Below are positions 8,172 through 17,755 of a stretch of 53,926 nt of DNA, one piece after another (positions within the stretch are counted from its first letter, which is position 1; each line of letters opens with the position of its first letter). The stretch is taken from NCBI GenBank assembly GCA_003165595.1, contig PLWQ01000035.1, positions 63,407-117,332 on the forward strand, in the 5' to 3' direction. Under the pieces are notes generated by a model, which worked only from the letters and a program-made list of their open reading frames with translations, had not been told where the DNA came from and did no database searches. The position numbers were made by a program, and so were the translations under genes. Source of the DNA: Fibrobacterota bacterium (GTDB taxonomy: Bacteria; Fibrobacterota; Chitinivibrionia; Chitinivibrionales; FEN-1185).

Positions 8172-11100
8172 GTGACACCACACCGAATTTATCGGGCCAT
8201 CGGGTCCCTTTGCGCCATTGCCGTGCTTGCGTCCGCACAGGCGGCGCTGGCCGCACCTCTTCCCGCGACCCTCGCAAGGCTCCTCCATCAATCGTCGAAA
8301 AAACATCTCGTGGAAACCGCGGCCAGCCATGGCGGATCCCTGCTTTTCAAGAAAGCAGCGGTCGGTCCGGACGTGATTCACGTTGTGGCGCTGCGGGTAG
8401 AGTTTAAGAGCGACACCAACCCGCTCACCACCGGCAACGGGCTTTTCGGCATGAGCGGTGATCAGCAGGAGCAGAATTATTACCATGCGGATACCGTTTA
8501 TAAATACGACAACCTGCCGCACAATCTTTCGTATGTCAACAGCCAATTCCAATTTGTTAAGAAGTACTTCGCAACCGTGTCGCGCGGCAAACTGGATGTC
8601 GAATACACGGTCTTTCCCGCGGCCGACCTCGATGCGTATCAGGTGCCCAACGCTATGAGCGTTTATTCACCCGGCTACAAACCGAAAAACGAAACCTGGG
8701 ACGATTACTACGAGCGCAAGACCGTGGGCCTTATGCGATTCGTGGCGGATGCGATCAAAAGCGCCGCCGACAGGAACGACGGAGTGTTTGCGTCGCTGAG
8801 CCAGCAGTCCGATGGAACCATTGTGGATTCCCTGGGCCGCAAGACCGTTTTCATGATCCTCCACGCCGGCGCCTCGTTTCTTACCGACGGCGGCACGCAG
8901 GGATCGGCAGGCGCCAATACGCCTTCCGACATGATCGACGCATTCATTTCCAAACAGTTTTTCGATTTCTTCAAGGATACCATAAAGCTGGACACTACGG
9001 GCGTCAAGGTGAACGGCGCGGGCGGTACGGGCATGGTTGTGGACGAGGCCATGATGTGCTCCGAGACGTCAAACCAGGACGGTCTCAACTTCGGCATTCA
9101 CGGCATCATGGTGAACCAGATTGCCCGACAAATAGGAATTCCCGATCTGTTCTCCACATCAAGCGGCATGACCGCGGTGGGCGGGTTCTGCATCATGGAC
9201 CCGTACGGATATTCCGCCGCGAGCGGGTTCATTCCACCCTGGCCTTCGGCCTGGGTGCGCGCGTTTATGGGGTGGGATTCACTCGTGACGGTCCGCGCGG
9301 GCGAGGCGGGCACTTACCGGCTCAAGGCGGTGAGCGCCGGCCAGAACGGCGAATCCACAATCCTCCAGGTGCCCATCAACAGCCACGAATATTACCTCAT
9401 AGAGAACCGGCAACGGAACCTTTCGGAGAATCGCGAAGTGTTCAAATGGGACACCGGCAAGGGCGTGCGCGACACGATCGTGATTGACCCCTCTTTTTCC
9501 GTCAACCTCGATTCACGGCTGGTTACGGATTCGCTTTCCACCGACGATTCACACGTCATTACTTCGGCAAAAAACTACGACATAGGCATTCCCGCATCGG
9601 GCATTCTGGTATGGCATGTTGACGAAGACATCATTCGCGACAAGATCAACTACGACATGCTCAACGCCGATTCCAATTATAAAGCCGTGAAGCTCGAGGA
9701 AGCCGACGGGATTGCCGACCTCGGCATTCTCGGGCGGGACATCTTCTACAACCCGGTGTTCGATTTCGGCGGCGAAGAAGACGTATTCCCCCACCTCAAA
9801 ACGGATACCACGGGCACCACCATTCTCGTGAACGGCATGGGGCCTTTTACGAGGCCGCCAACGGTGAGCAACGACGGCGGAAAGACCTATTTGTCAATAA
9901 AGTTCGGCGCGCAGGACACGGCAGGGAAACTGAGTGTGCAAGACACCGCAGGGAAAGTGAGCGAACAGTCGATCCTTTACAGCAGCCTTGTGCGCGATTT
10001 TTCGGACAGTGTCTTTACGGTGTCGGTGAAATGGGATTTTCTGGCGCAGGGCTGGCCCAAGCGGACTCTTCCCGAAAAACTGTTCGAGCCTGCCGTCTTC
10101 GGTGCCGGGGCATCCAAGAAAATTGCCGAGCTGTCGCAGAGCGGCAGACTGTACGTATGGCCATCCGGGACCGGATCCGTGCACCAGTCGAAGTCGGGGA
10201 TCGTGCCCTACAGTAACTTGCGCGGTGCGGTCCAGGGCACGGCAACCACTGCCGTTCTCCACAGTGATACCGTTCTTTCGGATATTGTGACCTACGACTC
10301 GTTGCCGGGCGCATTCACCTTTCCCACGGTTATCAATGGCACGCTGGTGGTCCCCTCGCTCACCGGCAGGCTCTTCCTCGTTACCGGAACTTCCGATTCG
10401 TCAATATCCGTCGATACCACGCCCTCGTTTTCGTGGACGCCGTCCACCTATGTGTGCAACCTGCCGGGAAAATACTGGGCTCTGGGCAGCACCACGGGGG
10501 TGGTTTACATGGGAGATCCGGCGAATCTGTCGTCCCCGGCCGACTCGATTCGACTGGGCGGCAGCGCCGCCGTCTGCGCCGTCGCCGCGCTCCCACGGTT
10601 TCCCGACAGCCTCGTGTGCATCCAGTCGAACGATAGTCTTTCTCTTCTCCGGATCGGCTCGCAGACACGCCTGCTTTCGGTTCATATCGACAGCGGTCAT
10701 GCGCCGTACTCGCTTGTCACAGGCGACATCAACAACGACAGCATGCCCGAGATCATCGTATGCGACAGCCGCAAGGGCCTGTGGGTATTCAAAACCGACC
10801 TCACTCCCGCGCTCGGGTGGAGCCGTTTTCCCAACCAGTGGGCATCCGCGCTCGATACTTCCAGCAGCCGGCTCTCGCTTCCTGTAAACCTTGCGCCGCC
10901 GTCGCTCGCCGACATCAACGGCGACGGATTCCTCGACATCATCGCGGGCGGAACGAGCGGCGTGTACGCGCTCAATTACAAAGGCGTGCCCATCTCCGGC
11001 TGGCCGGCAATTCTCGACAACCGCTTCTGGCGCGGTAACATCGCATGTTCCCCCGTCGTAACGAAATCCGCAAGCACGGGCACTCCGCTTGTTATTTACA

Positions 11101-11879
11101 GTTCGGCAACCGGCGAAAACAACACCTGGGAAATCGATTCGATCCGCGGCACGAACAAGGCCAGGGGCGAAATCTATTATGCGCGGTTCGACGGAACCCT
11201 GGACACCCTCAAGGGCGTCACCGCGGGGTTCATCGATTCTTCCTTGGTGTTTGGCGATTCCCTTGTGCTGCCCATTGTACTCCCGGGCGGGTTCGTGGAT
11301 GCGCTGGACAAAACAGGAAAACGGCCTCTCTTTTCCATCGGCGCCAACCATCTCTACTCGAAATGGCCGCTTACCATGGGCGCACCTTCGGGAACTTCCC
11401 CGCTGCTCGACGACCTCGACAACAACGGTTCCATCAATCTCGTGGCAGCGGCAACCAACGGATGGGTTTACCGGTGGAGACTCGGCAGTGATATCATCGG
11501 AGATTCGATCCTGTGGCAGGAGACCGGGTACAACGGATCCCGCTGTTTTGCTTATCTTGGTCCGGTCGCCCGGGGTACGCTTGTTGAGTCCGCGCCGATC
11601 ACTTTCTTCACCTATCCGAATCCGACAAACGGCAGCCAGTTCGTGGTGTTCAAGTACAAGTTTTCGGCCGTGGCGCAGAATGTCCGTCTCGACGTCTTTA
11701 CCATGGCCGGATTGCACGTGCTCTCCAAGACAGGGCTTTCCGGCAGCTTTCCGGATTTCAACGAGCTTTCGCCGGTCTCGCTCAGCACTTTTGGACCGGG
11801 AGTATACCGCTGCAGACTCGAAGCCGTGGTCGGCGGCACCAAGTATGTCAATTACTGGAAAATGGCGGTTGTAAAGTGA
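8172..11879 (+). CDS. Secreted M6-metalloprotease-like protein with degenerate zinc motif, FG-GAP-like repeats and T9SS-type C-terminus
   Basis: I start the gene at GTG 8172, which gives a clean signal peptide (RIYRAIGSLCAIAVLASA); a TTG 18 codons upstream is possible. The 1235-residue product has an M6-like region: FVKKYFATVSRGKLDVEY, then the block that should read HExxHxxGxPDL but here reads NQIARQIGIPDLF (N315, Q316, R319), then CIMDPYG and PSAWVRAFMGWDSL. Both histidines and the catalytic glutamate are replaced, so proteolysis is unlikely. Next come FG-GAP/VCBS-like repeats (GDINNDSMPEIIVCDSRKG, DINGDGFLDIIAGG, DLDNNGSINLVAAATNG). The C-terminal 90 residues (TYPNPTNG, VFTMAGLHVLS, GPGVYRCRLEA) match the T9SS type A sorting pattern. 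The stop overlaps the next start by 4 bases. Expected location is the cell surface or outside. Confidence 0.75.
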   Translation: MTPHRIYRAIGSLCAIAVLASAQAALAAPLPATLARLLHQSSKKHLVETAASHGGSLLFKKAAVGPDVIHVVALRVEFKSDTNPLTTGNGLFGMSGDQQEQNYYHADTVYKYDNLPHNLSYVNSQFQFVKKYFATVSRGKLDVEYTVFPAADLDAYQVPNAMSVYSPGYKPKNETWDDYYERKTVGLMRFVADAIKSAADRNDGVFASLSQQSDGTIVDSLGRKTVFMILHAGASFLTDGGTQGSAGANTPSDMIDAFISKQFFDFFKDTIKLDTTGVKVNGAGGTGMVVDEAMMCSETSNQDGLNFGIHGIMVNQIARQIGIPDLFSTSSGMTAVGGFCIMDPYGYSAASGFIPPWPSAWVRAFMGWDSLVTVRAGEAGTYRLKAVSAGQNGESTILQVPINSHEYYLIENRQRNLSENREVFKWDTGKGVRDTIVIDPSFSVNLDSRLVTDSLSTDDSHVITSAKNYDIGIPASGILVWHVDEDIIRDKINYDMLNADSNYKAVKLEEADGIADLGILGRDIFYNPVFDFGGEEDVFPHLKTDTTGTTILVNGMGPFTRPPTVSNDGGKTYLSIKFGAQDTAGKLSVQDTAGKVSEQSILYSSLVRDFSDSVFTVSVKWDFLAQGWPKRTLPEKLFEPAVFGAGASKKIAELSQSGRLYVWPSGTGSVHQSKSGIVPYSNLRGAVQGTATTAVLHSDTVLSDIVTYDSLPGAFTFPTVINGTLVVPSLTGRLFLVTGTSDSSISVDTTPSFSWTPSTYVCNLPGKYWALGSTTGVVYMGDPANLSSPADSIRLGGSAAVCAVAALPRFPDSLVCIQSNDSLSLLRIGSQTRLLSVHIDSGHAPYSLVTGDINNDSMPEIIVCDSRKGLWVFKTDLTPALGWSRFPNQWASALDTSSSRLSLPVNLAPPSLADINGDGFLDIIAGGTSGVYALNYKGVPISGWPAILDNRFWRGNIACSPVVTKSASTGTPLVIYSSATGENNTWEIDSIRGTNKARGEIYYARFDGTLDTLKGVTAGFIDSSLVFGDSLVLPIVLPGGFVDALDKTGKRPLFSIGANHLYSKWPLTMGAPSGTSPLLDDLDNNGSINLVAAATNGWVYRWRLGSDIIGDSILWQETGYNGSRCFAYLGPVARGTLVESAPITFFTYPNPTNGSQFVVFKYKFSAVAQNVRLDVFTMAGLHVLSKTGLSGSFPDFNELSPVSLSTFGPGVYRCRLEAVVGGTKYVNYWKMAVVK

Positions 11880-14800
11880 CCTCTTCCCCGGCCCGCACAC
11901 GGCGATTTTGCAGATCCAGCCCCGCATTCCTTCCTCTTGCCGCCGCATTCCTTGCGCTCTGGTGCGGGATTTCTTCCGGTCAGGAAGACAACCTGAACTG
12001 GAACGCCTTCGGTACAAAGGTTTACACAATGGAATGCCCGCATTTCTCCATCACCTACACTCAGGGGCTGGAGCAGATTGCCCGTGAAGCAAGTCTGCAA
12101 TTTGAACACCTCTACGGCATCTACGCAAAAACCTACGGACTGACGCTTCCGTCCAAGACCAAGGTGCTGGTAATCGACGGCGAAATCACCAATGGATTCG
12201 CGGACCCGTTTCATAATTTCATCACCATCTGGGTTCACGATTTCGACATCAACGAACGCGGCACCCACGACTGGCTCAAGGGCGTCATTTCGCACGAATA
12301 CGCGCATATTCTGTCTATTACGTCAAGTTTCAAATTCGACCCGTCCGTCGAGTTCATCCAGTTCGGCTATTTTTCACATCCCAACGCGCCCAACCGCACC
12401 GAGGCGCTCCACGTGTTCCCCAACGACGTGCTGCCGCCATGGTTTTCCGAAGGCATCGCGCAGTTCGAGGACTCCAGATACGGAACCGACTCGTGGGACA
12501 CGCACCGCGACATGATCCTGCGGAGCCTCACCGTGTCCGGGAATCTTCTCTCGTGGGACCGAATGTGCGAATTTGCCGGCACCGGGCAGGATTTTGAGAG
12601 GACCTACAACCATGGGTTTTCCATGATTCGCTACATAGCCGCCACGTACGGGTATGACAAGGTGGCTGCCATTCTGCACAACTGCGCGCATGTGTACCGC
12701 CTCGACTTCGACAAGTCCATAAAAGCAGTGCTCGGCATCAGCGGCCGCCAGTTGTACGCCGATTGGAAAAGCTCTCTGGACCGCACCTATAACGACCAGG
12801 TGCGCAAACTGGGAACGCAGGTCTACGGCAGGAAAATCAACAAAGACGGATACGACAACTACTGGCCCAAGTTCTCGCCGGACGAAAAGAAGATCTACTT
12901 TATCGGCAATGGTAAAGCCGACTATTCGTTTTATTCGAAAAGCCTGTATTCCTACAGCCTTGTCGACACTGTCAAGGAAGACAAGCGGATCAAGGAAGAG
13001 AAGGGCGTTTCCACCTTTTACTCCATTAATCCCGGCTCCGGCCTCATCGCGTACACCAGCATGAAATCGCCGAAATCGCTGATGCCTTCGAACCAGGGCG
13101 GCGACCGCGCCTTCGATGCCTTCATCGACACGCTGCCGCCCGAAAAGCCCAGGTTCGCGCCGTTCAAGCGCAAGACCGAGCGCCAGGTCACCAAGCGCCT
13201 GCGGGTGTTCGGCGCCGTGTTCTCTCCCTCCGGCGATAAACTTGCCTGCATCCGCCGTGAGATTGACAGATTCTACTTGTGCGTCATGGACACCAGCGGC
13301 AAGAACAGCGTCACCGTCTATCCGGATACGATGCAACGGGAACGCGCCACGTTTCTCAGATACATCTACAGCCTCGACTGGAGCTCCGACGGCAGGCACA
13401 TCGCGGTAAGCTACATCGACACCGGGTACCGCAAAATAGGGATTTACGATACGCTCTCGCACCAATTTACACTTATGAAAAACGCCGGCCACGACGACCG
13501 CGATCCCCGGTACAGCGCCAACGGGAAGTCGCTCTATTTCTCGTCGGACCGCACCGGCATTTTCAACATCTACCGGATGAGCGTCGAAACGGGCGTCGTA
13601 GAGCGCATCACCAACGTGTCGGGCGGGGCATTTTCACCCGATGTGTCGAAAGACGAGAAACGCCTGGTGTGCGCGAATTACGACAAGGACGGTTACGGCA
13701 TTTACCTCATAGACACGGTGCGCGCGCTCGACAGCCTGCGCCAGGACTCCGTGTTTGTTCCCGCCAACGTTGTGCCGGCCGCGAATATCGGCGCCGGAGC
13801 AGCCGGCGAAGCCAGGCCCTATTCGTACTTTCCGAATATGCTGATGGTGATCCCGACGTTCATAATGGAAGAAGCCGTTCCCAACGTGAATAACGTGTTT
13901 GTGGGACAAAAGGTCTTCAAGGCGGGCGCGCTTGCTTTTCTCGACGATCCGCTTTCCGCGATCGATATGGGCTCGCAATTGGGCGCATACCTGTTCCTGG
14001 AACCGGACAAGTTGTTCCAATTTATCGACTTGAACAAGGGCTTTTTCGGCAGGAAAGTCAATTACGACCTCGGCGTTTTCGGCACCACCAAGACGCTGCC
14101 TGTGGAACTTTCCTTCGATCTTGAGCAGCGGGGCATCACGCAAACCGACATCTACGACATTACAAACGACACCGTGGCCCTGTTGCAGCAGCTCAACTAT
14201 CAGATCACGCTTCGGTACCTCAACCTGATGGCGTCGCACCCTCTTGCCGAAGGTATCAATCTTCACGCTATCGCAAGCTACAACTGGTATGAAGTGTATC
14301 TGATCCTGAGCGAGGTGGAAACCGAATTCTTCAATTACGACGACCTCACCTACGACCTGGCGCAGGGATACCGGGGCGGCCTGTTCCTGTCGCTCCTTTT
14401 GCCCGAGCACGACCAGCGTACGTTTATTTCGCCCCGCGGGCTTGCGGGCCGGCTGCAGTACAACTATTGGAACCAGTACTTGCTCAACGACAAGGGATTG
14501 ACAGTTGAGAACGGCAAGATCACCGAGAACTACGACACCTACAAATACCACGAAGTCAGTCTCACGCTCAAGGGCGGCACATCGACGCCCTGGTACGACA
14601 AGAACGACCTGTACGCCGAAGTCCAGGCTGACGCCGTAGTGCCCAGTGAGGCGGTGAGCAACAAGGTGTTCGGCACGCATTACACCGAAAAAAGCCTGCC
14701 CTCCTACTACATGCCGATTCAGTGGATAAAGGGGTACACCTATTTCTTCCGCGACACGCTCAGGAACTCTGCGGGTCAGGACTCAATCATCTACGATACC

Positions 14801-15190
14801 GTGCTCGTTACCGGCAACGCGGTTCTATCGGCCGGGCTCTCCTACCGTTTTCCGCTATGGCCTTCAACGCAGATTGGCTGGAAATTCTGGTTCCTCAACA
14901 TCGACCAGCTGTACGGGGCGGTAAATGTCGCGGCTGCCGCATCGTGGCAGAAACCTTCCGACATGCTCACCTACCGCAAGCAGGACTGGCTCTCGTCCGC
15001 GGGCGCGGAGATACGCCTCAAGGCAAAGTCGTTCGGCCTTCCCGTGGCGATGGACCTGCGCTACGACTACGGCTTCAACAGGCCTGCACCCCTGGGCGGC
15101 GACCATATCACCTTCACCCTCGGCTTCGATTTTGACAATTGGGAACTGATCGACCAGCCTGATTATTATGCCTGCATAGCGCGGCGGTAG
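11876..15190 (+). CDS. MA-clan metalloprotease-like protein with TolB/PD40 repeats and C-terminal barrel
   Basis: The 1104-residue product starts at GTG within the stop of the upstream gene. After a signal peptide (about 1-34) comes a gluzincin-type peptidase domain: VISHEYAHIL (HEYAH at 140-144) and PPWFSEGIAQFED (189-199), which supplies the downstream glutamate zinc ligand of the peptidase MA-like family. Both elements are intact. Then WD40-like PD40/TolB repeats run through the middle (YWPKFSPDEKKIYFIGNG, YSLDWSSDGRHIAVSY, DPRYSANGKSLYFSSDRTG, GAFSPDVSKDEKRLVC). From about residue 650 to the end the sequence alternates in beta strands and closes with ITFTLGFDFDNWELIDQPDY, suggesting an outer-membrane barrel. 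Such peptidase-TolB-barrel proteins are known as uncharacterised surface proteins. Tight coupling to the pseudo-M6 gene suggests a shared surface function. Confidence 0.75.
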   Translation: MTSSPARTRRFCRSSPAFLPLAAAFLALWCGISSGQEDNLNWNAFGTKVYTMECPHFSITYTQGLEQIAREASLQFEHLYGIYAKTYGLTLPSKTKVLVIDGEITNGFADPFHNFITIWVHDFDINERGTHDWLKGVISHEYAHILSITSSFKFDPSVEFIQFGYFSHPNAPNRTEALHVFPNDVLPPWFSEGIAQFEDSRYGTDSWDTHRDMILRSLTVSGNLLSWDRMCEFAGTGQDFERTYNHGFSMIRYIAATYGYDKVAAILHNCAHVYRLDFDKSIKAVLGISGRQLYADWKSSLDRTYNDQVRKLGTQVYGRKINKDGYDNYWPKFSPDEKKIYFIGNGKADYSFYSKSLYSYSLVDTVKEDKRIKEEKGVSTFYSINPGSGLIAYTSMKSPKSLMPSNQGGDRAFDAFIDTLPPEKPRFAPFKRKTERQVTKRLRVFGAVFSPSGDKLACIRREIDRFYLCVMDTSGKNSVTVYPDTMQRERATFLRYIYSLDWSSDGRHIAVSYIDTGYRKIGIYDTLSHQFTLMKNAGHDDRDPRYSANGKSLYFSSDRTGIFNIYRMSVETGVVERITNVSGGAFSPDVSKDEKRLVCANYDKDGYGIYLIDTVRALDSLRQDSVFVPANVVPAANIGAGAAGEARPYSYFPNMLMVIPTFIMEEAVPNVNNVFVGQKVFKAGALAFLDDPLSAIDMGSQLGAYLFLEPDKLFQFIDLNKGFFGRKVNYDLGVFGTTKTLPVELSFDLEQRGITQTDIYDITNDTVALLQQLNYQITLRYLNLMASHPLAEGINLHAIASYNWYEVYLILSEVETEFFNYDDLTYDLAQGYRGGLFLSLLLPEHDQRTFISPRGLAGRLQYNYWNQYLLNDKGLTVENGKITENYDTYKYHEVSLTLKGGTSTPWYDKNDLYAEVQADAVVPSEAVSNKVFGTHYTEKSLPSYYMPIQWIKGYTYFFRDTLRNSAGQDSIIYDTVLVTGNAVLSAGLSYRFPLWPSTQIGWKFWFLNIDQLYGAVNVAAAASWQKPSDMLTYRKQDWLSSAGAEIRLKAKSFGLPVAMDLRYDYGFNRPAPLGGDHITFTLGFDFDNWELIDQPDYYACIARR

Positions 15191-15221
15191 GTGATTTCTC
15201 TACACTTTGGCGCTTAGTTCG

Positions 15222-15264
15222 AAAGCGTTCGGGCGCCGCCGCGGAGAGGCGGGGCGCCCGCTTT
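15222..15264. terminator. Bidirectional terminator hairpin between convergent genes
   Basis: AAAGC plus GGGCGCC (15222-15237) pair with GGCGCCC plus GCTTT (15253-15264) with inner GCC/GGC pairing. It lies between the 15190 stop and the serA stop at 15267, and the A/T ends give a short T run in either direction. Confidence 0.6.
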
Positions 15265-15266
15265 AC

Positions 15267-16439
15267 TCACTGCTTCTCCAGCACCCGGACCATAATGATC
15301 CCCCCAACCGCCTTGAGCTTGGCCAGCGCGGTCTCGCTCATCACATTGTCGATGTCGATGATGTTGTAGGCCAGGTCGCCTTTGCTCTTGTTAAGCATGT
15401 CGGCGATGTTGATCTTTTCCGCGGCCAGAAGCGTGGTGATTTGTCCCACCATGTTGGGCACGTTCCTGTTTCCCACCAGGATGCGCGTCTTGCCGGACGG
15501 GTCCATTTCGCAATCCGGGAAATTCACCGAGTTCTTGATGTTGCCGTATTCGAGGAAATTCCGTACCTGGTTTACGGCCATGATGGCGCAGTTGTCCTCG
15601 GCCTCGGGGGTGGATGCGCCGAGGTGCGGAACCGGAATCACATTGTCGATGGCGAGCAGGTCGTCGTCGGGGAAATCGGTGACGTAGGATGCCACGATGC
15701 CGTCCTTGATCGCCGCCTTGAGATCTTCGTTCTTCACCAGCCCGCCGCGCGCGAAATTGAGGATGCGCACACCCTTTTTCATGAGCGCGAATTTGTCTTT
15801 GTTAAGCATGCTCTTGGTCTTGTCGTTGAGCGGCACGTGCAGGGATATGTAGTCGGATTTGGAAAGCAGACTGTCGAGCGACAGCGCGCGCTTTACTGTG
15901 CGCGACAGTTCCCAGGCCGCCTCAACGGAAATAATCGGGTCGTACCCGGTAACCTCCATGCCGAGCGCGATGGCGTCGTTGGCCACCTTCACGCCGATCG
16001 CCCCCAGGCCGATTACGCCAAGGCGTTTACCCTTGATTTCCGGCCCTTCGAAATTCGTCTTGCCCTTTTCTATGAGCTTGGGAACCTCGTCGCCTTTTCC
16101 CGCCAGCGTTTTTGCCCACGCGATCCCCTGCACCACCTTGCGCGACGAAATGAGCAGCGCCGCGATAACCAGCTCCTTGACGCTGTTGGCGTTGGCCCCG
16201 GGCGTGTTCATCACCACAATGCCTTTTTCCGAGCATTTTTCTATGGGGATATTATTGACCCCGGCGCCTGCACGCGCTATGGCCTTGAGCGTAGGCGCGA
16301 ACTGGGTTTCATGCATATCGGCGCTTCGGACCAGCACCGCGTCGGGGTTCATGATCTCAGACGCAATTTCGTAGCTGTCCCGGGAAAAGTTCTCAAGGCC
16401 TACCGTGGAAATTTTGTTGAGCGTTTGTATTTTGAACAT
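15267..16439 (-). CDS. serA: D-3-phosphoglycerate dehydrogenase
   Basis: This 390-residue enzyme oxidises 3-phosphoglycerate to 3-phosphohydroxypyruvate, the first step of serine biosynthesis. Visible features are ARAGAGVNNIPIEKCSEKGI (substrate domain), the NAD-binding GVIGLGAIGVKVANDA, NFARGGLVKNEDL (catalytic Arg region), VIPVPHLGASTPEAE (catalytic His), and a C-terminal ACT-like regulatory domain from about residue 318 (NRNVPNMVGQITTLLAAEKI) that probably binds serine. The length fits the short ACT-containing class. It lies downstream of serC on the same strand with a 139-base gap containing an inverted repeat, so it may be in the rex-serC-serA transcription unit or have its own promoter. 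The third enzyme, SerB, is not in the window. Confidence 0.95.
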   Translation of the reverse strand: MFKIQTLNKISTVGLENFSRDSYEIASEIMNPDAVLVRSADMHETQFAPTLKAIARAGAGVNNIPIEKCSEKGIVVMNTPGANANSVKELVIAALLISSRKVVQGIAWAKTLAGKGDEVPKLIEKGKTNFEGPEIKGKRLGVIGLGAIGVKVANDAIALGMEVTGYDPIISVEAAWELSRTVKRALSLDSLLSKSDYISLHVPLNDKTKSMLNKDKFALMKKGVRILNFARGGLVKNEDLKAAIKDGIVASYVTDFPDDDLLAIDNVIPVPHLGASTPEAEDNCAIMAVNQVRNFLEYGNIKNSVNFPDCEMDPSGKTRILVGNRNVPNMVGQITTLLAAEKINIADMLNKSKGDLAYNIIDIDNVMSETALAKLKAVGGIIMVRVLEKQ

Positions 16440-16480
16440 GGGCTGTTTCCCTCCAGGTTTTAGAAATTAGAAAGGATTCA

Positions 16481-16565
16481 CCACGGAGGCACAGAGGACA
16501 CAGAGAAAAGAATGCGGAGAAGCTCATTGCTTTGGAATTCCTCTGTACTCTCCGTGTCTCCGTGG
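16481..16565. repeat. Inverted CACAGAG-type repeat between serC and serA
   Basis: A 25-base arm beginning CCACGGAGGCACAGAGG (16481-16505) is repeated in inverted orientation at 16541-16565 with a few mismatches, so the gap can fold into a long imperfect hairpin. Related single-arm sequences occur near 33371, 49783 and 51637. Confidence 0.7.
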
Positions 16566-16578
16566 TTGAGATTCTTCT

Positions 16579-17661
16579 TTACTTGTTAGAACCTTCGAAC
16601 TTCTTCAGGAAATCGACAAGCTTTTTGACGCCCTCCATGGGCATCGCGTTATAGATGCTCGCGCGCAGCCCGCCGACGCTTCTGTGGCCCTTGAGCTGCA
16701 CCAGCCCGTTCTGCTTGGCTTCCTTGAGGCATTTTTCGGTAAGCTCGTCTGTGGGAAGCGTAAACGGCACGTTCATGATGGACCGGTCTTCCTTTGCCGC
16801 AGTGCCCTTGAAAAGGTTGGACCCGTCGATAAAATCGTACAGAAATTTTGCCTTTTCCTTGTTGATTTTCTCCATTGCCGGCACGCCGCCCATTTCCAGC
16901 ATCCATTCGAAAACCAGTTTCGAAATGTAAATGCCATAGGTGGGCGGCGTGTTGTACAGCGATTTCTCCTTTGCATGCGTTTCGTAATTGAGCATGGTGG
17001 GACAGATGGGCAGCGCCTTCCCGATAAGATCATCCCTGATGATTACCACGGTAACGCCTGCAGGCCCGATGTTCTTCTGCGCGCCCGCGTAAATGAGTCC
17101 GAACTTCGTCACGTCAATCGCTTCAGAGAGAATATTGGACGACATGTCGGCAACGAGCGGCACAACGCCGGTGTCGGGAAGCACATTGTACTTTGTTCCC
17201 TCAATGGTATTGTTCGTGGTGATGTGCACATAACTTGCCGCAGCGTCGAATTTCTCCTTTGCAACCTTGGGGATGTAGGAAAAATTCTTGTCTTCCGATG
17301 TAGCAACCACGTTGGCGGTCCCGTAACGCTTAGTTTCGGAAATCGCCTTTTTGGACCATGTCCCGGTGTTGATGAAATCGGCCTTGCCGCTTTTGGAAAT
17401 CAGATTAAGCGGGACCATGGCAAACTGTGTGGAAGCGCCGCCCTGGAGAAACAGGATCTTGTAGTTTGCCGGAACATCCATGAGCTTGCGCAAATGCGCC
17501 TCGGCGCCATCGATGATGGCTTCGTAATCCTTGGATCTGTGGCTCATTTCCATCACCGACATTCCGCTTCCGTTGCAATCGAGCATTTCGGCAGCGGCTT
17601 TTTTGAGCACCGGCTCAGGCAACACTGCCGGACCGGCCGAAAAGTTATACACGCGGGCCAT
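16579..17661 (-). CDS. serC: Phosphoserine aminotransferase
   Basis: The 360-residue product is a class V PLP-dependent aminotransferase, converting 3-phosphohydroxypyruvate and glutamate to phosphoserine and 2-oxoglutarate. It opens with VYNFSAGPAVLPEPVL, the diagnostic SerC N-terminus, contains ILFLQGGASTQFAMVPLNL (cofactor phosphate binding), VPLVADMSSNILSEAIDV and the PLP-lysine block IYAGAQKNIGPAGVTVVIIR, and ends with GHRSVGGLRASIYNAMP. Length matches the family. A good AGGAGG-type site precedes the ATG (complement of gcctcct at 17666). It lies between rex and serA on the same strand, consistent with a serine-synthesis unit. Confidence 0.96.
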   Translation of the reverse strand: MARVYNFSAGPAVLPEPVLKKAAAEMLDCNGSGMSVMEMSHRSKDYEAIIDGAEAHLRKLMDVPANYKILFLQGGASTQFAMVPLNLISKSGKADFINTGTWSKKAISETKRYGTANVVATSEDKNFSYIPKVAKEKFDAAASYVHITTNNTIEGTKYNVLPDTGVVPLVADMSSNILSEAIDVTKFGLIYAGAQKNIGPAGVTVVIIRDDLIGKALPICPTMLNYETHAKEKSLYNTPPTYGIYISKLVFEWMLEMGGVPAMEKINKEKAKFLYDFIDGSNLFKGTAAKEDRSIMNVPFTLPTDELTEKCLKEAKQNGLVQLKGHRSVGGLRASIYNAMPMEGVKKLVDFLKKFEGSNK

Positions 17662-17755
17662 TCAAGCCTCCTTTTGTGAGTGTGTATTGAAATGCAGTTA
17701 TTAGAAAAGTGTTTGTCATGGTTGATAATGGGTCCCTAAAGATCCTCGCGCGTTG

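Noticed and set aside
10401-12029. 542-codon open frame on the minus strand
   Set aside because: It is a shadow of the M6-like and MA-clan genes; composition is Arg/Gly-rich without motifs.
15207-16463. 418-codon open frame on the plus strand across serA
   Set aside because: serA on the minus strand has full family motifs; the opposite frame has none.
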